Shown here piece by piece: positions 52,676-62,786 of a DNA stretch of 64,000 nucleotides; positions within the stretch are counted from its first letter, which is position 1, and every line of letters starts with the position of its first letter. The stretch is taken from the NCBI GenBank assembly GCA_027922465.2, contig BQMF02000754.1, positions 1 through 64,000 of the forward strand, read 5' to 3'. Under the pieces are notes generated by a model. The model did not search any database, was not told the origin of the DNA, and saw only the letters and a program-made list of their open reading frames with translations. The translations under genes were made by a program, and so were the position numbers. This DNA comes from Turritopsis dohrnii (Eukaryota > Cnidaria > Hydrozoa > Anthoathecata > Oceaniidae).

Positions 52676-53825
52676 TATTGCAAACCCTCATAAGGAATAT
52701 ATGACTCGCTTTGCCTTCAACGCACCGCGTCAGCATGTCAAGATCTCGAATACACCAAGTACCATTGACCAGACTCTATGTCTAGATGTGAGGCTGCCGA
52801 ATCTAGGTGCTAATGATGTCATTCTACCAGTATCGCTCAAGCTCACGTTTGATATCAAGCTCAACTCCACCGATACAGGACGCTACATCGTCAACAACTT
52901 GGAAAAGGCTTTGATCGAGCAGTTGACTATCAGTTACGAAGGAAACATCATCCAAGACATTCAAGATGTGGATGTGATGGAAATTTACAAGGATGGATGG
53001 TTACCTGAGGAAATGCAAGTGGAACGTATCCAACAGGGAATAGATCCGGAGGGTGATGTGAACAAGCTCAGAGTCACACCGGGTGCAACGAGTACTTCAA
53101 CGAGTAAGTCCGCCCTGGCAGCTGTCTATGGTAACCGTTTTGCCATTCCTCTATGGGAATTTTTTGAACTCGTCAAGCATCTCCCCTATGTACAGCTTGG
53201 TGATCGCTTAAGCTTCAAAATTAAATTCGCAGAGTATGGAAAGGTCATCAAAGATGCAGGATCAGGATCAGGTGAACTAGCCAATAGACGACTACCCTAC
53301 ACGCGTGTTTTACGGCATAGAATAATTCCTTTGGACAAGAAAGATCCCGCCTGGAACATACAGGTAAACGTGCCAGGCGAGAGTTTAAAGGCTCTTGTTC
53401 TATTCTTTCTTGATCCAGACAAACGAAAAGCATACGCTATGGATAACATCCATTACTACAACCCGAAAATCAGCAAGGTAGACATTACCATCGAAGGAGA
53501 GCCTAATCAACTCTATACACAGGGCTTACTTCCAGAAGAAATGTATGCCCCGGCACGGAAGTATTTCACTCCCAACGAACTGCTGCCGGCCATTAGTCCT
53601 TCTAAATTCTTTGATTCTAATTACTGTCTTTTTATCGACTTTCGATGTGTTGCTGACAACACTCCACATGGTGCGGGGAGGCGCCTCAAAAACACTTCAG
53701 ATGGTGTTACACTGCAGATCACCAAAAAAGCTGATGGTGCGGGAGCCATCCAATGTTACCTCTTTGTGCTACAAGATGGACAGGTTAACTTCGTGAATGC
53801 ACGCTTCTACAGTGTCGACTACTAA
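52668..53825 (+). CDS. Polinton major capsid protein (double jelly roll)
   Basis: 385 residues, intact from M-Y-G-I-A-N-P-H-K to Y-S-V-D-Y. Polinton capsid proteins form the hexon-like shell of a presumed icosahedral virion. Recognition rests on Y-G-N-R-F-A-I-P-L followed by L-P-Y-V-Q-L-G-D-R-L and F-K-I-K-F-A-E-Y, the conserved end of the first jelly roll, plus the beta-rich pattern throughout and the position directly upstream of the packaging ATPase. Length is somewhat shorter than many Polinton capsid proteins. The ATG is supported by the abrupt loss of coding character upstream, where the opposite-strand gene starts. It remains fully open in an element whose polymerase and integrase are destroyed. 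Confidence 0.75.
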   Translation: MYGIANPHKEYMTRFAFNAPRQHVKISNTPSTIDQTLCLDVRLPNLGANDVILPVSLKLTFDIKLNSTDTGRYIVNNLEKALIEQLTISYEGNIIQDIQDVDVMEIYKDGWLPEEMQVERIQQGIDPEGDVNKLRVTPGATSTSTSKSALAAVYGNRFAIPLWEFFELVKHLPYVQLGDRLSFKIKFAEYGKVIKDAGSGSGELANRRLPYTRVLRHRIIPLDKKDPAWNIQVNVPGESLKALVLFFLDPDKRKAYAMDNIHYYNPKISKVDITIEGEPNQLYTQGLLPEEMYAPARKYFTPNELLPAISPSKFFDSNYCLFIDFRCVADNTPHGAGRRLKNTSDGVTLQITKKADGAGAIQCYLFVLQDGQVNFVNARFYSVDY

Positions 53826-54429
53826 AATAAATGAACCTTGTTTAACATCCTGTACCACAATTTTTTCAGGACCGACAGGCTTTGGCAAGACGGAACTGGT
53901 TCTACGCTTACTACAGAACCAGTTCAAGCACCACTTTGACTACATCGTCATTCTCGGTCCTTCCCTCAGATGGAATACAACCTATAAAGACTGTACGATT
54001 CTCTGGGAAGATGATGATGTTTTTCTGATCGAACCTACATCACAACAGGACTTACTATGTTGGATTGAGAGATTCACCAAGCGATTTGCAGGGCAGGAAA
54101 CCTTATTCATCATCGATGATTCTATAGGTGATGAGATACTCGATAAGAGCAGGACTCCACTTCTCAATCTAAGTACCACAGGACGTCATCAAAAACATAG
54201 TCTATGGCTTCTCACCCAAGTCTACACAACTCTTCCAAAAAACATTAGACGGCAAGCAAAGATGCTATTCGTTTGGTATCCTAAGGAGAAGAGTGATGTT
54301 AAGCTTATCGATGAGGAAACTAACGTTATACACGACTGGAGTGACATCTTGCAAGAATTGGATGCTTCAGAACACGCATACGTTTACATACGATTCAAGT
54401 TCCTAAGGAGTTACAAGGTTGTTCAGTAA
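53797..54429 (+). CDS. FtsK/A32-like genome-packaging ATPase
   Basis: 210 residues, intact, overlapping the capsid gene end by 29 bases. Walker A G-P-T-G-F-G-K-T at residues 25-32 and Walker B L-F-I-I-D-D at 103-108 are complete, followed by S-T-T-G-R-H-Q-K-H-S and L-L-T-Q, the sensor region typical of this family. The enzyme pumps element DNA into the capsid using ATP. The start could also be internal (no ATG follows before Walker A), so 53797 is the only ATG that includes the P-loop. Together with the capsid gene it forms the conserved morphogenesis pair of Polintons and related viruses. Confidence 0.88.
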   Translation: MHASTVSTTKINEPCLTSCTTIFSGPTGFGKTELVLRLLQNQFKHHFDYIVILGPSLRWNTTYKDCTILWEDDDVFLIEPTSQQDLLCWIERFTKRFAGQETLFIIDDSIGDEILDKSRTPLLNLSTTGRHQKHSLWLLTQVYTTLPKNIRRQAKMLFVWYPKEKSDVKLIDEETNVIHDWSDILQELDASEHAYVYIRFKFLRSYKVVQ

Positions 54430-54442
54430 GTAGTTTGTATAC

Positions 54443-55269
54443 TTATTGAAAATATGTGGCTAGAAATGTCTTCTCCTCTTCATCATAGTACCAATCCCAC
54501 ACTCTATGCGGATGCATGGCAACTTTCACCAACTCGTAATAGAGATCTTTTCCGAAGCGACGCTTGTGATGATAGCGAAAGAGCTCCTCGTGAATAGCGT
54601 CATAAACTAACCAATTTCGACAGAGTGCGACAATCATAAAGTGACCATTTTTAGCAGCATCTGCCAGTGCCTCTTCAAAATCAGTTGCACCCCACTCTGT
54701 ACACAATTTAACTATCTCGATGTGACCCTTTGCATCTGCCTCTGACATTGCCCGGTTAAAATTATATGCACCCCATTCCTTTAATAGTCGAACTATCTTG
54801 ATGTCACCATTGTAAGCTGCTGCAGCCATTACCCAGTTAAAATTGATTACACCCCACTGCTTACAGAGTTTAACAATCTCGATGTGACCATTTCTAGCTG
54901 CTAATTGTATTGCCCAGTTAAAATCAGTTGCACCCAACTCTTTACACAATTTAACTCTCGATATGCCCATTCTTAGCTGCATCTCCCATTGTCTGGTCAA
55001 ATATGGTTGCACCCCACTCGTTACATAGTTTAACGATCTCGATGTGACCATTGTAAGCTGATATTATCATTGCCTGATTAAAATTGGTTGCACCATATTC
55101 CTTTAACAGCTTGACATTCTCGATGTCACCATTGAGAGCTGCTATTTTCATTGCCTGATTAAAATTGGTTGCACCATATTCCTTGCATAGCTTGGTATAA
55201 TTATGGGACTATCCATATCCTAGCCAATTATATAAAGAAGTAACAATGTTTCTGAAATAACTCGACATC
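54443..55269 (-). pseudogene. Ankyrin-like repeat gene, copy 1 at the right end
   Basis: ATG 55267-55269 starts a 19-residue lead (S-Y-F-R-N-I-V-T-S-L-Y-N-W-L) that ends at a TAG (55210-55212), where copy 2 has CAG. Then come about eight 27-residue repeats (V-K-L-C-K-E-W-G-A-T-D-F type, two with L-L-K-E-Y). A frame change near 54955 sits in the fifth repeat. The C-terminal domain reads L-V-Y-D-A-I-H-E-E-L-F-R-Y and ends L-A-T-Y-F-Q. The stop codon lies 13 bp from the ATPase stop, tail to tail. Presumably a host-interaction protein, by analogy with viral ankyrin proteins. Confidence 0.75.
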
Positions 55270-55386
55270 CTTTATTATATAAACTTTTTCAACTTAGGAA
55301 TTTTTTACGAGTGGACAGAACTGACGCATGAGTCAGGGAATTCCCCTAACTCATTTTGAGGACCTTTCAATAAATATACAAACTGC
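55270..55386. promoter_or_regulatory. Upstream region of ankyrin copy 1, duplicated
   Basis: TTATTATATAAACTTTTTCA at about 55270 and GACAGAACTGACGCATGAGT near 55315 recur almost unchanged at 55991-56080 before copy 2. TATATAA lies about 10 bp upstream of the ATG and could be part of a promoter. GACGCATGAGTCA resembles an AP-1-type site; this is pattern matching only. Confidence 0.4.
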
Positions 55387-55990
55387 TTATTGAAAATATG
55401 TCGCTAGAGCTTTCTTCTCCTCTTCATCAAAGTACCAATCCCACACTCTATCCGGATAGCGAAAGAGCTCCTCGTGAATAGCGTCATAAACTAACCAAAC
55501 TTCGACAGAGTGCTGCAATTATAAAGTCCCCATTGAAAGCTGCAAACTCCATTGCCTCGTTGAAATTCGTTGCACCCAACTTCTTGCATAATTTAACTAT
55601 CTCGATGTGACCCTCCTCAAGAGCATCTGCTAACCATATTGCTAGGTGAAAACCCGTCGCACCCCACTCCTTGCAGAGTTTAACTATCTCGATGTCACCA
55701 ATGAGAGCTGCTAAAGACATTGCTAGGTTAAAATTAGTTGCACCCCACTCCTTACAGAGTTTAACTATCTCAATATAACCATTTACAGCTGCTAAAGACA
55801 TTGCCTCATCAAAATCTGTCGCACCCTGTTCCTTACACAATTTAACTAGGGCGATGTCACCCTTATAGGCTGCTGAAACCATTGCCCAGTTGAAACTCGT
55901 TGCACCCCACTCCTTGGTATAATTATGTGACTGTCCATATCCTAGCCAATTATATAAAGAAGTAACAATGTTTCTGAAATAACTCAACAT
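55387..55990 (-). pseudogene. Ankyrin-like repeat gene, copy 2 at the right end
   Basis: Same lead peptide as copy 1 from ATG 55988-55990, here without the stop, followed by five to six 27-residue repeats (one longer, L-A-D-A-L-E-E-G-H). The frame ends at 55484 just after L-C-R-S; the C-terminal domain (D-A-I-H-E-E-L-F-R-Y ... L-A-T-Y-F-Q) continues in another frame to TAA 55387-55389 and lacks about 60 bases relative to copy 1. Gene plus upstream sequence are duplicated as a unit of about 720 bp, with repeat number differing between copies. Confidence 0.75.
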
Positions 55991-56080
55991 CCTTTATTAT
56001 ATACACTTTTTCAACTTGGGAATTTTTTACGACTGGACAGAACTGACGCATGAGTCAGGGAATTCCCCTAACTCATTCAA
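55991..56080. repeat. Second copy of the ankyrin upstream repeat; right limit of recognisable Polinton
   Basis: Direct repeat of 55270-55358 with about 95% identity by eye (TTATTATATACACTTTTTCA ... CCCCTAACTCATT). Beyond it the sequence changes to unrelated host-like DNA. No inverted-repeat partner was found at the left side. Confidence 0.6.
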
Positions 56081-57052
56081 TATGTATGTTAGCAGTATTC
56101 AACAATAGTGCTGATGTCAGCAGTTTTTGACGGTTTTCGACGATAGTGCTGACGTCAACACTTTTCGACGCATGCGCAGAAGGGGTGGGGTGGGTTTGAT
56201 TGATGACGTTATCGGTTGCGCCAAAATCTGATGACGTCATCAGTTTCGTGTGTGTGCGTGTGTGCGCGTGTGTGTGCGTGTGCGTTGCGCTTGAATCCCC
56301 AATTCTCTATCTCTGTTTCTTCAGTCCTTAATTTTATTCTTTTGTGGGTTCATTAATAAACACGCAGCTTTCGTTTTATATACGATGCCTTTTCTTTTCG
56401 ATTTTGTTCTTTCAGGTTAGATTCTCGATAAAAACTTGATTCACGAGTCTTAAGTTCCCAGATCATTCTTAATTTCCCGGGAACGTCGACTTAAGCGTCT
56501 TAATCTCCCAGGTCCTAATTTTCCACGAAACACGGATCAATTGTGATGTCACCAGAAGACAAAACCAGTTATTATCTGGTTCTGAATCTTGGTCCGATTC
56601 AAGTCAAATTTAGTTCAGCTAAGGTCTGATAAAGTTTCGTAAGTTTGGATGAAGTTTGAGAAATTCTGATAGGTCTGGCGATTCTGAGGTCTGCATGCCT
56701 GGTAGATTAATTTGATAAATCGGAAAAGTCCGAAAATGGATATTTCATGGTGCTTCCAACTGACCTAAATAGATAAGAACAGAAGATTGAAATACAATTA
56801 TAAGTTGATAGATGATAAAAACAGTAACAATTATCATGCAAGGATATTCCACAGAATACTGTTAATAATTTCAGATGAGATTTCCAATTTCATCTTAAGT
56901 TGACATGTTTTCAGAATAAAATTCCCCAAGTTTTCCCTGGTATTCCTGGACTTTTCCAGGCTTCCAGGGAGAGACCCTACAGCTCATGGCTAAAGTAAAC
57001 AACCTTGTTTAAAATTATTTTGTTTTACTGATATAGGTGGTCTAAGGGGTCC
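56081..57052. other. Gene-free flank with a TG/CG microsatellite
   Basis: 56243-56285 is a GTGTGTGCGTGTGTGCGCG run. Around 56120-56240 GACGTCA/GACGCATGCGC motifs occur. No ORF with coding character was found. Confidence 0.6.
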
Positions 57053-57381
57053 GTTACACGTAGGCGGGTTGAAAACTGCCCCAGGGCAAAACTTCATCCT
57101 GGGGTAAATCTTTATGATACACGCAGGTTAAAAACCAGGGTGAAATTCAGCATAAAAAAGTGAGTTGCGCATACTTGAAACCTGGTTTGAAAGCAATTTT
57201 GTGCATACACGTCAAAATCATGCTCAAATCACCCCGGGGTGAATTTTCACCCCTGTCTTATAAACAGGGGTGAAATAAACCCTGGGGTTGTGTTTTCCCC
57301 CGGCTATAACGTGTATACAGACAAAGTGATTTCTTCACAGACAGGGTTGAACTCACCCCGGGGCGAAATTGTACATGTAAC
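57053..57381. mobile_element. MITE-like element with internal ACCCC/GGGGT repeats
   Basis: Left end GTTACACGTAGGCGGGTTG and right end (reverse complement) GTTACATGTACAATTTCGCC share the first nine or so bases and the following GGGG-rich spacing. The inside has several CCCCGGGGTGA/ACAGGGGTGAAA words in both orientations. About 330 bp, non-coding. No clear target duplication; the superfamily is open. Confidence 0.5.
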
Positions 57382-60300
57382 CTATTCCTAAGAGCGTTGA
57401 CAGTTAAAATAATGAATTGTAATGTCAGTTCTGAGAAAATAGTTTTCTACAAGAGAATATTCACAAGGGTCAATTCACAAGGTTTCTACGAAATTTGCTA
57501 AAATTTAAATCCGCAAAAAAATTTGGCAAGTTGTCAAGCAAATATCTTTTTTACTACGAAAACATTCACACATTAGTTGGAAAGTTTAATCAAGTTGAAA
57601 ATAGGATTCACAATAGATAACAACTGAGTAACATTGAATATATAATTTTTAGCACGATTTTCAATATCAATATTCACAAAGGTAAATCCATGCAAATTGC
57701 CCACAAAATTGCACAAGTCCAGGAAAAAGTTAACTTATAAGATTTTTAAACAGTTTTTTTTTATTTTCACTCATTTGTGAAAAACGATTACCTTCAATCA
57801 TCCTAACTTTGGACAGCTGCCCTAACTTCAGGCGCAAACAAAAAAAACCCAACAAAACATTTCCGCAAAATATAAATATATACATGTTTTTTAATGCAAT
57901 TTAATGCTTTCTGCATTTGAACTGGATTTTCTTAAGTCTCTTGGATTATCAGAAGAATACTAGTGTCTATCTAAAAAGGTCATTTTACTAAGGGCAATGA
58001 CAATTTAGAATATAGATAACTAGAATCCTTTAATCAGAAAAAGTCCTGGGAATGAAGTGATACTTATACAGTAGTGAAAAACAATGGCAAAACTAGAATC
58101 TTGCTATTTCTCATGTTTGTGACAAAAATTCATTATTACTGTTATTGCATAAGATGAATCTTTATAAGTTTGAACTCTGGCAAGTCACTTGTTTTGATGA
58201 TACTCTAGGGAATGTGAAATCTTTGTAAAAGATCAAAAAAGTTGTTCGCGCCATTAATATTAATTCACATCTTTTTGGCCTGTAGGAAGTTTTAACTGCT
58301 TAAATAAAATATAAACATAACAAAAAACCCATATAAACATTTCTTAAGTTACGTGTTGTAGTCTCCTGCCGTAAGCTACTATATGTAAGGTACCAACAGC
58401 ATCGTGCAGGTTAATGTGGAAAGTACCTGAGAATTTTCAAGCTGGTGCTGCGATTTAGTACATTTCAGGATCCACTGACAGCAAATAAATTGCCTTACAT
58501 ATCTTTCAGTATATTGCTAATTAACAAACCACGGTCGAGTGAAGGCCTCTACACTAGTGTAAGCGGGAATTCAGGCTCGGACTGTGGACAAAAATTCTGG
58601 AATAACGGACGGACAAACGCTAATGAAAGATCAGCTGCTACTGCGCTGATCAATAAAGGAAATTGTACTAATCTATATATTAATAGCCGATTCTCCGTCT
58701 GTTTGTTTGTTTGTGCGTTTGTTTGTTTGTTTGTAAGTCACGCAAAATGGTAGATTGAGTTGTGAGCGAAATTATTTCTTTTTTTGTGTGCGACGTGAGT
58801 TCGAAGCAAATACATTGCAACCCCAATCGAACGTGACTTTTTTTGGCTGATGAACTAATAGGAATAACGTTTTGTTTTTATCGTTATTGTTAGTTTTATA
58901 TTCCACGTTGACTTGGCTTTGAAAACAGTACATCAACTAAATACAAAGAAACTAACTGATTAAACATTTTGGACAAAAAGGAGCAGTGGCAGAACGTGGC
59001 AGCATGTTCGGTTTGCACGTAACTCTTGCCTGACTGTCTGAGACGGGTGAACTTTTTTTTTTGAGCAATCAAAATGTTCAAAAACCGATAGGTAAAAAAA
59101 ATAAAACATAATGTTCATAAAACAAAATGTTTTTTTTTTTGCTTTTCTTTTAATAAATTAATTTCTTCTTTTAATTGTTAAACGTTCTGATCGAACGTAT
59201 TTTTATTCTATTTATGCATTTAGCAGGTGCCTTTTTTGTCTCCTCCCGTGTGAACTTTTTAAGAAGAGAAACCATTTTCCCCCTGTTTGATAGCACCCCT
59301 GTTAGAGCGCGTAACTTTTTTAAAACAAAAGCTAATGAAAAGTTGAAGTTTTCTCTCTCTACGTTTTGAGTGTATTGTTACACTGATAAAAGATTGGTTT
59401 TACCAGAGGTTGTGACTTCGAATCTGCTTCTGGTTGAACACAAATTGTACGAGCCGTTTATAAGGAAATTTGACGTTTATTGATACAGTGATACAGAGCA
59501 GGTGGACATGGGCGGCGAGCGACGCCGCCTTGGCGGCTAGTATTAAAAATTATTTGCTACTGTAAAAATTACATTATATTGCAAAAAGAAAAGCTTGAAT
59601 TAAAATTTGAAAAAATGATGTTCTCAGATTCCTCGACCTCAAGTTGTTCTAGAGCTGTTCATATTTTAGGGTCGTTCCCAATCTCAACTGGTTCCAAGTT
59701 ATATAGTTTCAGATCATTTATTTGAAGGTTTTCTGCACTGTTCAAATTGTCATTCTTTTTATTCAATTTGACATCTGCATGACACAATTTTGCTGTTAAG
59801 GGTTTTGTACTCCAATATCTTTGCGATCTTTATAACAGTGGCATAACGAGATATGATCATCAAATATATCACCATGGAAAAATCAGTGAAAGTATTTGAC
59901 GAAGGATACTGATTTTCTCAAGGACATGATGGAGAGCGTTTATGTAAATCTCGTTTATGTTAATTTTTGATAATTCCTTTTGATAAGACGTTTTTGCTCA
60001 ATATTTAACGGTTTGACGGTTTAACGATTTGTCTTTACATTGGAGCAGACCAAATTTTCGGATTTATCTTGCAAATTTCCGGTATAACGGAAACATAGTC
60101 TAATACAACAATCGAACTAGGAGCTAATGTTTCCTCTCATACTTTTTGAATGACTGTTTATCTTTTTTGTAGCGTGATAGCTATAAAGTATATGAACCAT
60201 GTATGTTTATTATGACAGAAAGCATCAAATAAATTCCAGATGTTTATAAATATCAAGACTTTCCCGACGTGCTTTGGTGACATAAATCTACTCTCTATGG

Positions 60301-60574
60301 AAACTAAGCGTAAAGTAAATAAAAATGGCGGTACATCAAATATTTATACAAATAGATATTCCAGCTGCTATTTTAACCGTAGCAATGGTCAATAGGCATG
60401 ACAATCAAACAAAAATTAAAGAATATGAGAAAAAAGTATTGAAAACCTCACCGTGTCACACAGTGAGTAGCATTGAGTTTCTTGAAAGAAGACCTGTTTA
60501 CGCATGCGTATTCCATTAATAACACTTTTTTTTTTACTTCGTCGTAGTGCCACAAACTCTTTTCAGATATTGTT
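57382..60574. other. Gene-free AT-rich stretch
   Basis: Contains the second copy of the dispersed repeat (58020-58270) and a GTTTGTTTGTTTG microsatellite (about 58698-58735). The ORFs of 60-100 codons at 58445, 59175 and 60325 show no domain and are probably chance. A CTCTTTTCAG sequence at 60557-60566 could be a splice acceptor for an upstream non-coding exon of the OAS-like gene. Confidence 0.5.
58020..58270. repeat. Dispersed repeat, copy 2
   Basis: Colinear with 24845-25075: AAAAAGTCCTGGGAATGAAG, GGCAAAACTAGAATC, GTTTGTGACA, CTCTGGCAAG. Another partial echo (AAGCCCTGGGAACGAAAT) is at about 62055. Confidence 0.55.
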
Positions 60575-60622
60575 GTGGTTCATTTATTTGGTAGATCACT
60601 CTCACTTAAACCAACGACTGTC

Positions 60623-62005
60623 ATGGATTTGGAAAGTTATTTAAGAAAGGTTGTTCGTAAAACGCTTCCAATGAAGGAAATAGAAGAAGGGAAGGAACGT
60701 ATGCACAGAATATTTGAAGAACTGAAAAGAAAATCAAGGATAAACAGATACAGTATTGACAGATTTGAAGTGGTTGGAGGAGTGGCGAAGGAGACATCTA
60801 TCTTTGGCTTTGTCGACTTTGACTGTGTTGCTTTCGTTAATCCCACCAGTGATCCTACAGATAAGACAATACCTGAAATTGTTGATAAATTTCAAGATGT
60901 TCTGACCTTATGTGAATTAGACATCAATGATATCCGAAAGACACCTGAAGTTGATCCAAAAACACTTCAATTCAAATATGGAAATGTTGAGTTTGATTTA
61001 GGTGTAGCTATAAATCGCGCTAAAAACAGAGACAGTGGTGAAAAGGCTTATGTAGCCCAAGCTGAGGAGGTATTTGAAAAACATCGAAATAAAGTTGTAC
61101 CCAGATTAGAAAGATACAAACAAAGTTCCGAGATATCAATGTTGGCTGTAACATATGTTCAGCAGCAGAGTGCCTTTTCACATGACATAGCTCGTCTGGG
61201 AAAGTTCTGGAATAAAACATTGTTCATCGATGAGTACTTGAGTGGCCGTTCAACTATCATTGAACTTATCGCTATCAAAGCATCCACTGACGTGAAGAAA
61301 GAGGAGACGTATACTGAGAAGGAGAAGTATTCATTGGCCTTCATGTGTTTCTTGGAGAAGATTGAAGATATTAAGAACTTAAAAACAGACTTTCCTGATA
61401 CTCCTGGCCACCGTTTGTACGACGGTAGCCTAGATCACACAAAAAAGCCTCGCTATTTGATTGACCCGGCTGATCCTGATCATGACTATTTGGAGGGGGT
61501 GAAGGATCGTATCCTTGAAGACTTGTCAAACTTTGCAACAGAAACACTTAAACGTCTTAAAAATGGAAACCTTACTGAAATATTTAAACATCAATCGATG
61601 CGGTCATACCAAAAAGTCCCATTTGCACCATGTGATTGGTTAGTTAGTACTACGACGAATGTCAGTTCAAATTTTGTTGATTTGAAAATCCACGATGAAA
61701 GCAATGTAGACAACCATTCCGTCAAATTGTTGAAAGATCACCTCACGATCATTGTAAAAGTTGTCGACATCAACTTATTATCCTCATCACCTCCATCATC
61801 ACTTCCATCATCTTCTGCATCTTCCTCTCCATCATCATCTCCATCAGAGATTCAGAAGGAAGTACAAAAAGCTATCTCAAACGAAATTATAGGGTATGAC
61901 CCTGGATGGAAGAGCTCGAACGATGAGCATTCTTCTCGAATTATCACATGCACCATTCCTTTTGGAGGTGGAAAAGCTGTAAAAATAAGTTGTAACTGGA
62001 AGTAG
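60623..62005 (+). CDS. OAS-like nucleotidyltransferase (cGAS/OAS superfamily)
   Basis: 460 residues from ATG 60623 (an in-frame ATG at 60575 adds 16), intact, single exon. Active-site order: V-V-G-G-V-A-K-E-T, then D-F-D-C-V-A-F with two metal-binding Asp, then V-E-F-D-L-G-V-A-I with the third. The C-terminal half has H-D-I-A-R-L-G-K-F-W and the hallmark Y-L-I-D-P-A-D-P of the OAS C-terminal domain. A Ser/Pro-rich low-complexity stretch (about 61779-61848) and a 50-residue tail follow. OAS enzymes sense double-stranded RNA and make 2'-5'-linked oligoadenylates that activate RNase L in vertebrates; invertebrate relatives may make other products. All catalytic residues are present, so it could be active. 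No neighbouring gene forms a visible unit with it. A retrocopy is possible because of the missing introns. Confidence 0.85.
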   Translation: MDLESYLRKVVRKTLPMKEIEEGKERMHRIFEELKRKSRINRYSIDRFEVVGGVAKETSIFGFVDFDCVAFVNPTSDPTDKTIPEIVDKFQDVLTLCELDINDIRKTPEVDPKTLQFKYGNVEFDLGVAINRAKNRDSGEKAYVAQAEEVFEKHRNKVVPRLERYKQSSEISMLAVTYVQQQSAFSHDIARLGKFWNKTLFIDEYLSGRSTIIELIAIKASTDVKKEETYTEKEKYSLAFMCFLEKIEDIKNLKTDFPDTPGHRLYDGSLDHTKKPRYLIDPADPDHDYLEGVKDRILEDLSNFATETLKRLKNGNLTEIFKHQSMRSYQKVPFAPCDWLVSTTTNVSSNFVDLKIHDESNVDNHSVKLLKDHLTIIVKVVDINLLSSSPPSSLPSSSASSSPSSSPSEIQKEVQKAISNEIIGYDPGWKSSNDEHSSRIITCTIPFGGGKAVKISCNWK

Positions 62006-62471
62006 AAATTGCGTACAGAAATATACTTTTTAAAATGCGAAATAACGGCAAAAGAAGCCCTGGGAACGAAATTTTCTACTGTAGTTGTATCGTATTGACA
62101 AGTCGGATGAGGTTTTAATCATGATAGCATGTCAGGTACATGGTAGTGAAATGATTTATGTAGAATGATTAGTTGAATCTGACTTGATTGACTTTTATTT
62201 TGTTTTATTTCCTGACAATTCAACAAAATGATTTATGGCGACTGTGTGTAACAGTTTTTGAACTTCCATGGTAGTATTTTAACGAAGTTATCTGTGAATA
62301 TAACACTTACTCTGAACTGTTGTTTGTAATAAAAAATTTCATTTATCACGCTACCATTGTTCATAATAACGTCTTCGGTTATACATGTTACCGAAAGAGC
62401 ACAGAAGAGTTAGGGACTAAACGGCGAAGGGATTTTTTCTAAACGTTTAGAATGTTTCTGCGGGTTGGAAA

Positions 62472-62786
62472 GTGGCCTTATACGCAAGTCTTGAAGTCCT
62501 CAGGACAATTACTAAGTTTCGGCAATGTCACTGCAAGGTCCGAAGCACAACCGAATTATTGGAAATTAACAGTTGTTATTTTTTCAATTATCACCATAAT
62601 GACATACAGCTACCAAAATGCAATGAAATAATGAAGGAGTTTATTTATGACAAAATGGAACAATATCGACGAGCAGGCCACTGGAAGTTATCTAGCAGAC
62701 ACTTTTATGAAGAATCAGAATCTGAGAGTTCACGAAGGGATGTGTGGGTAAACGTTGAGATCAATTCTACTACACATTTCAAGTAA
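62472..62786 (+). CDS. Unassigned ORF, 104 codons
   Basis: Contains Cys/His-bearing segments (R-Q-C-H-C, S-C-Y-F-F-N-Y-H-H) and a charged helical end. I recognise no family and see no splice context that makes it convincing. It lies 467 bp after the OAS-like gene on the same strand and may be chance or a decayed exon. Confidence 0.2.
   Translation: MALYASLEVLRTITKFRQCHCKVRSTTELLEINSCYFFNYHHNDIQLPKCNEIMKEFIYDKMEQYRRAGHWKLSSRHFYEESESESSRRDVWVNVEINSTTHFK

Larger units (their letters stand above)
40319..56080. mobile_element. Polinton/Maverick-type virus-like DNA transposon, degenerate
   Basis: About 15.8 kb with the diagnostic set: protein-primed family B polymerase, retroviral-type integrase, double-jelly-roll major capsid protein and FtsK/A32-like packaging ATPase. 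The base composition is visibly less AT-rich than the surrounding array. I could not identify terminal inverted repeats. The left side is cut by the LINE at 40318 and the right limit is set only by the last recognisable element gene and its upstream repeat. No Ulp1-type maturation protease or penton gene was recognised. Most genes have frameshifts or stops, so the element is a fossil, with a few ORFs still open. Confidence 0.85.

Noticed and set aside
59395..59460. tRNA-like B box (GACTTCGAATCTGC).
   Set aside because: No matching A box or cloverleaf could be drawn.
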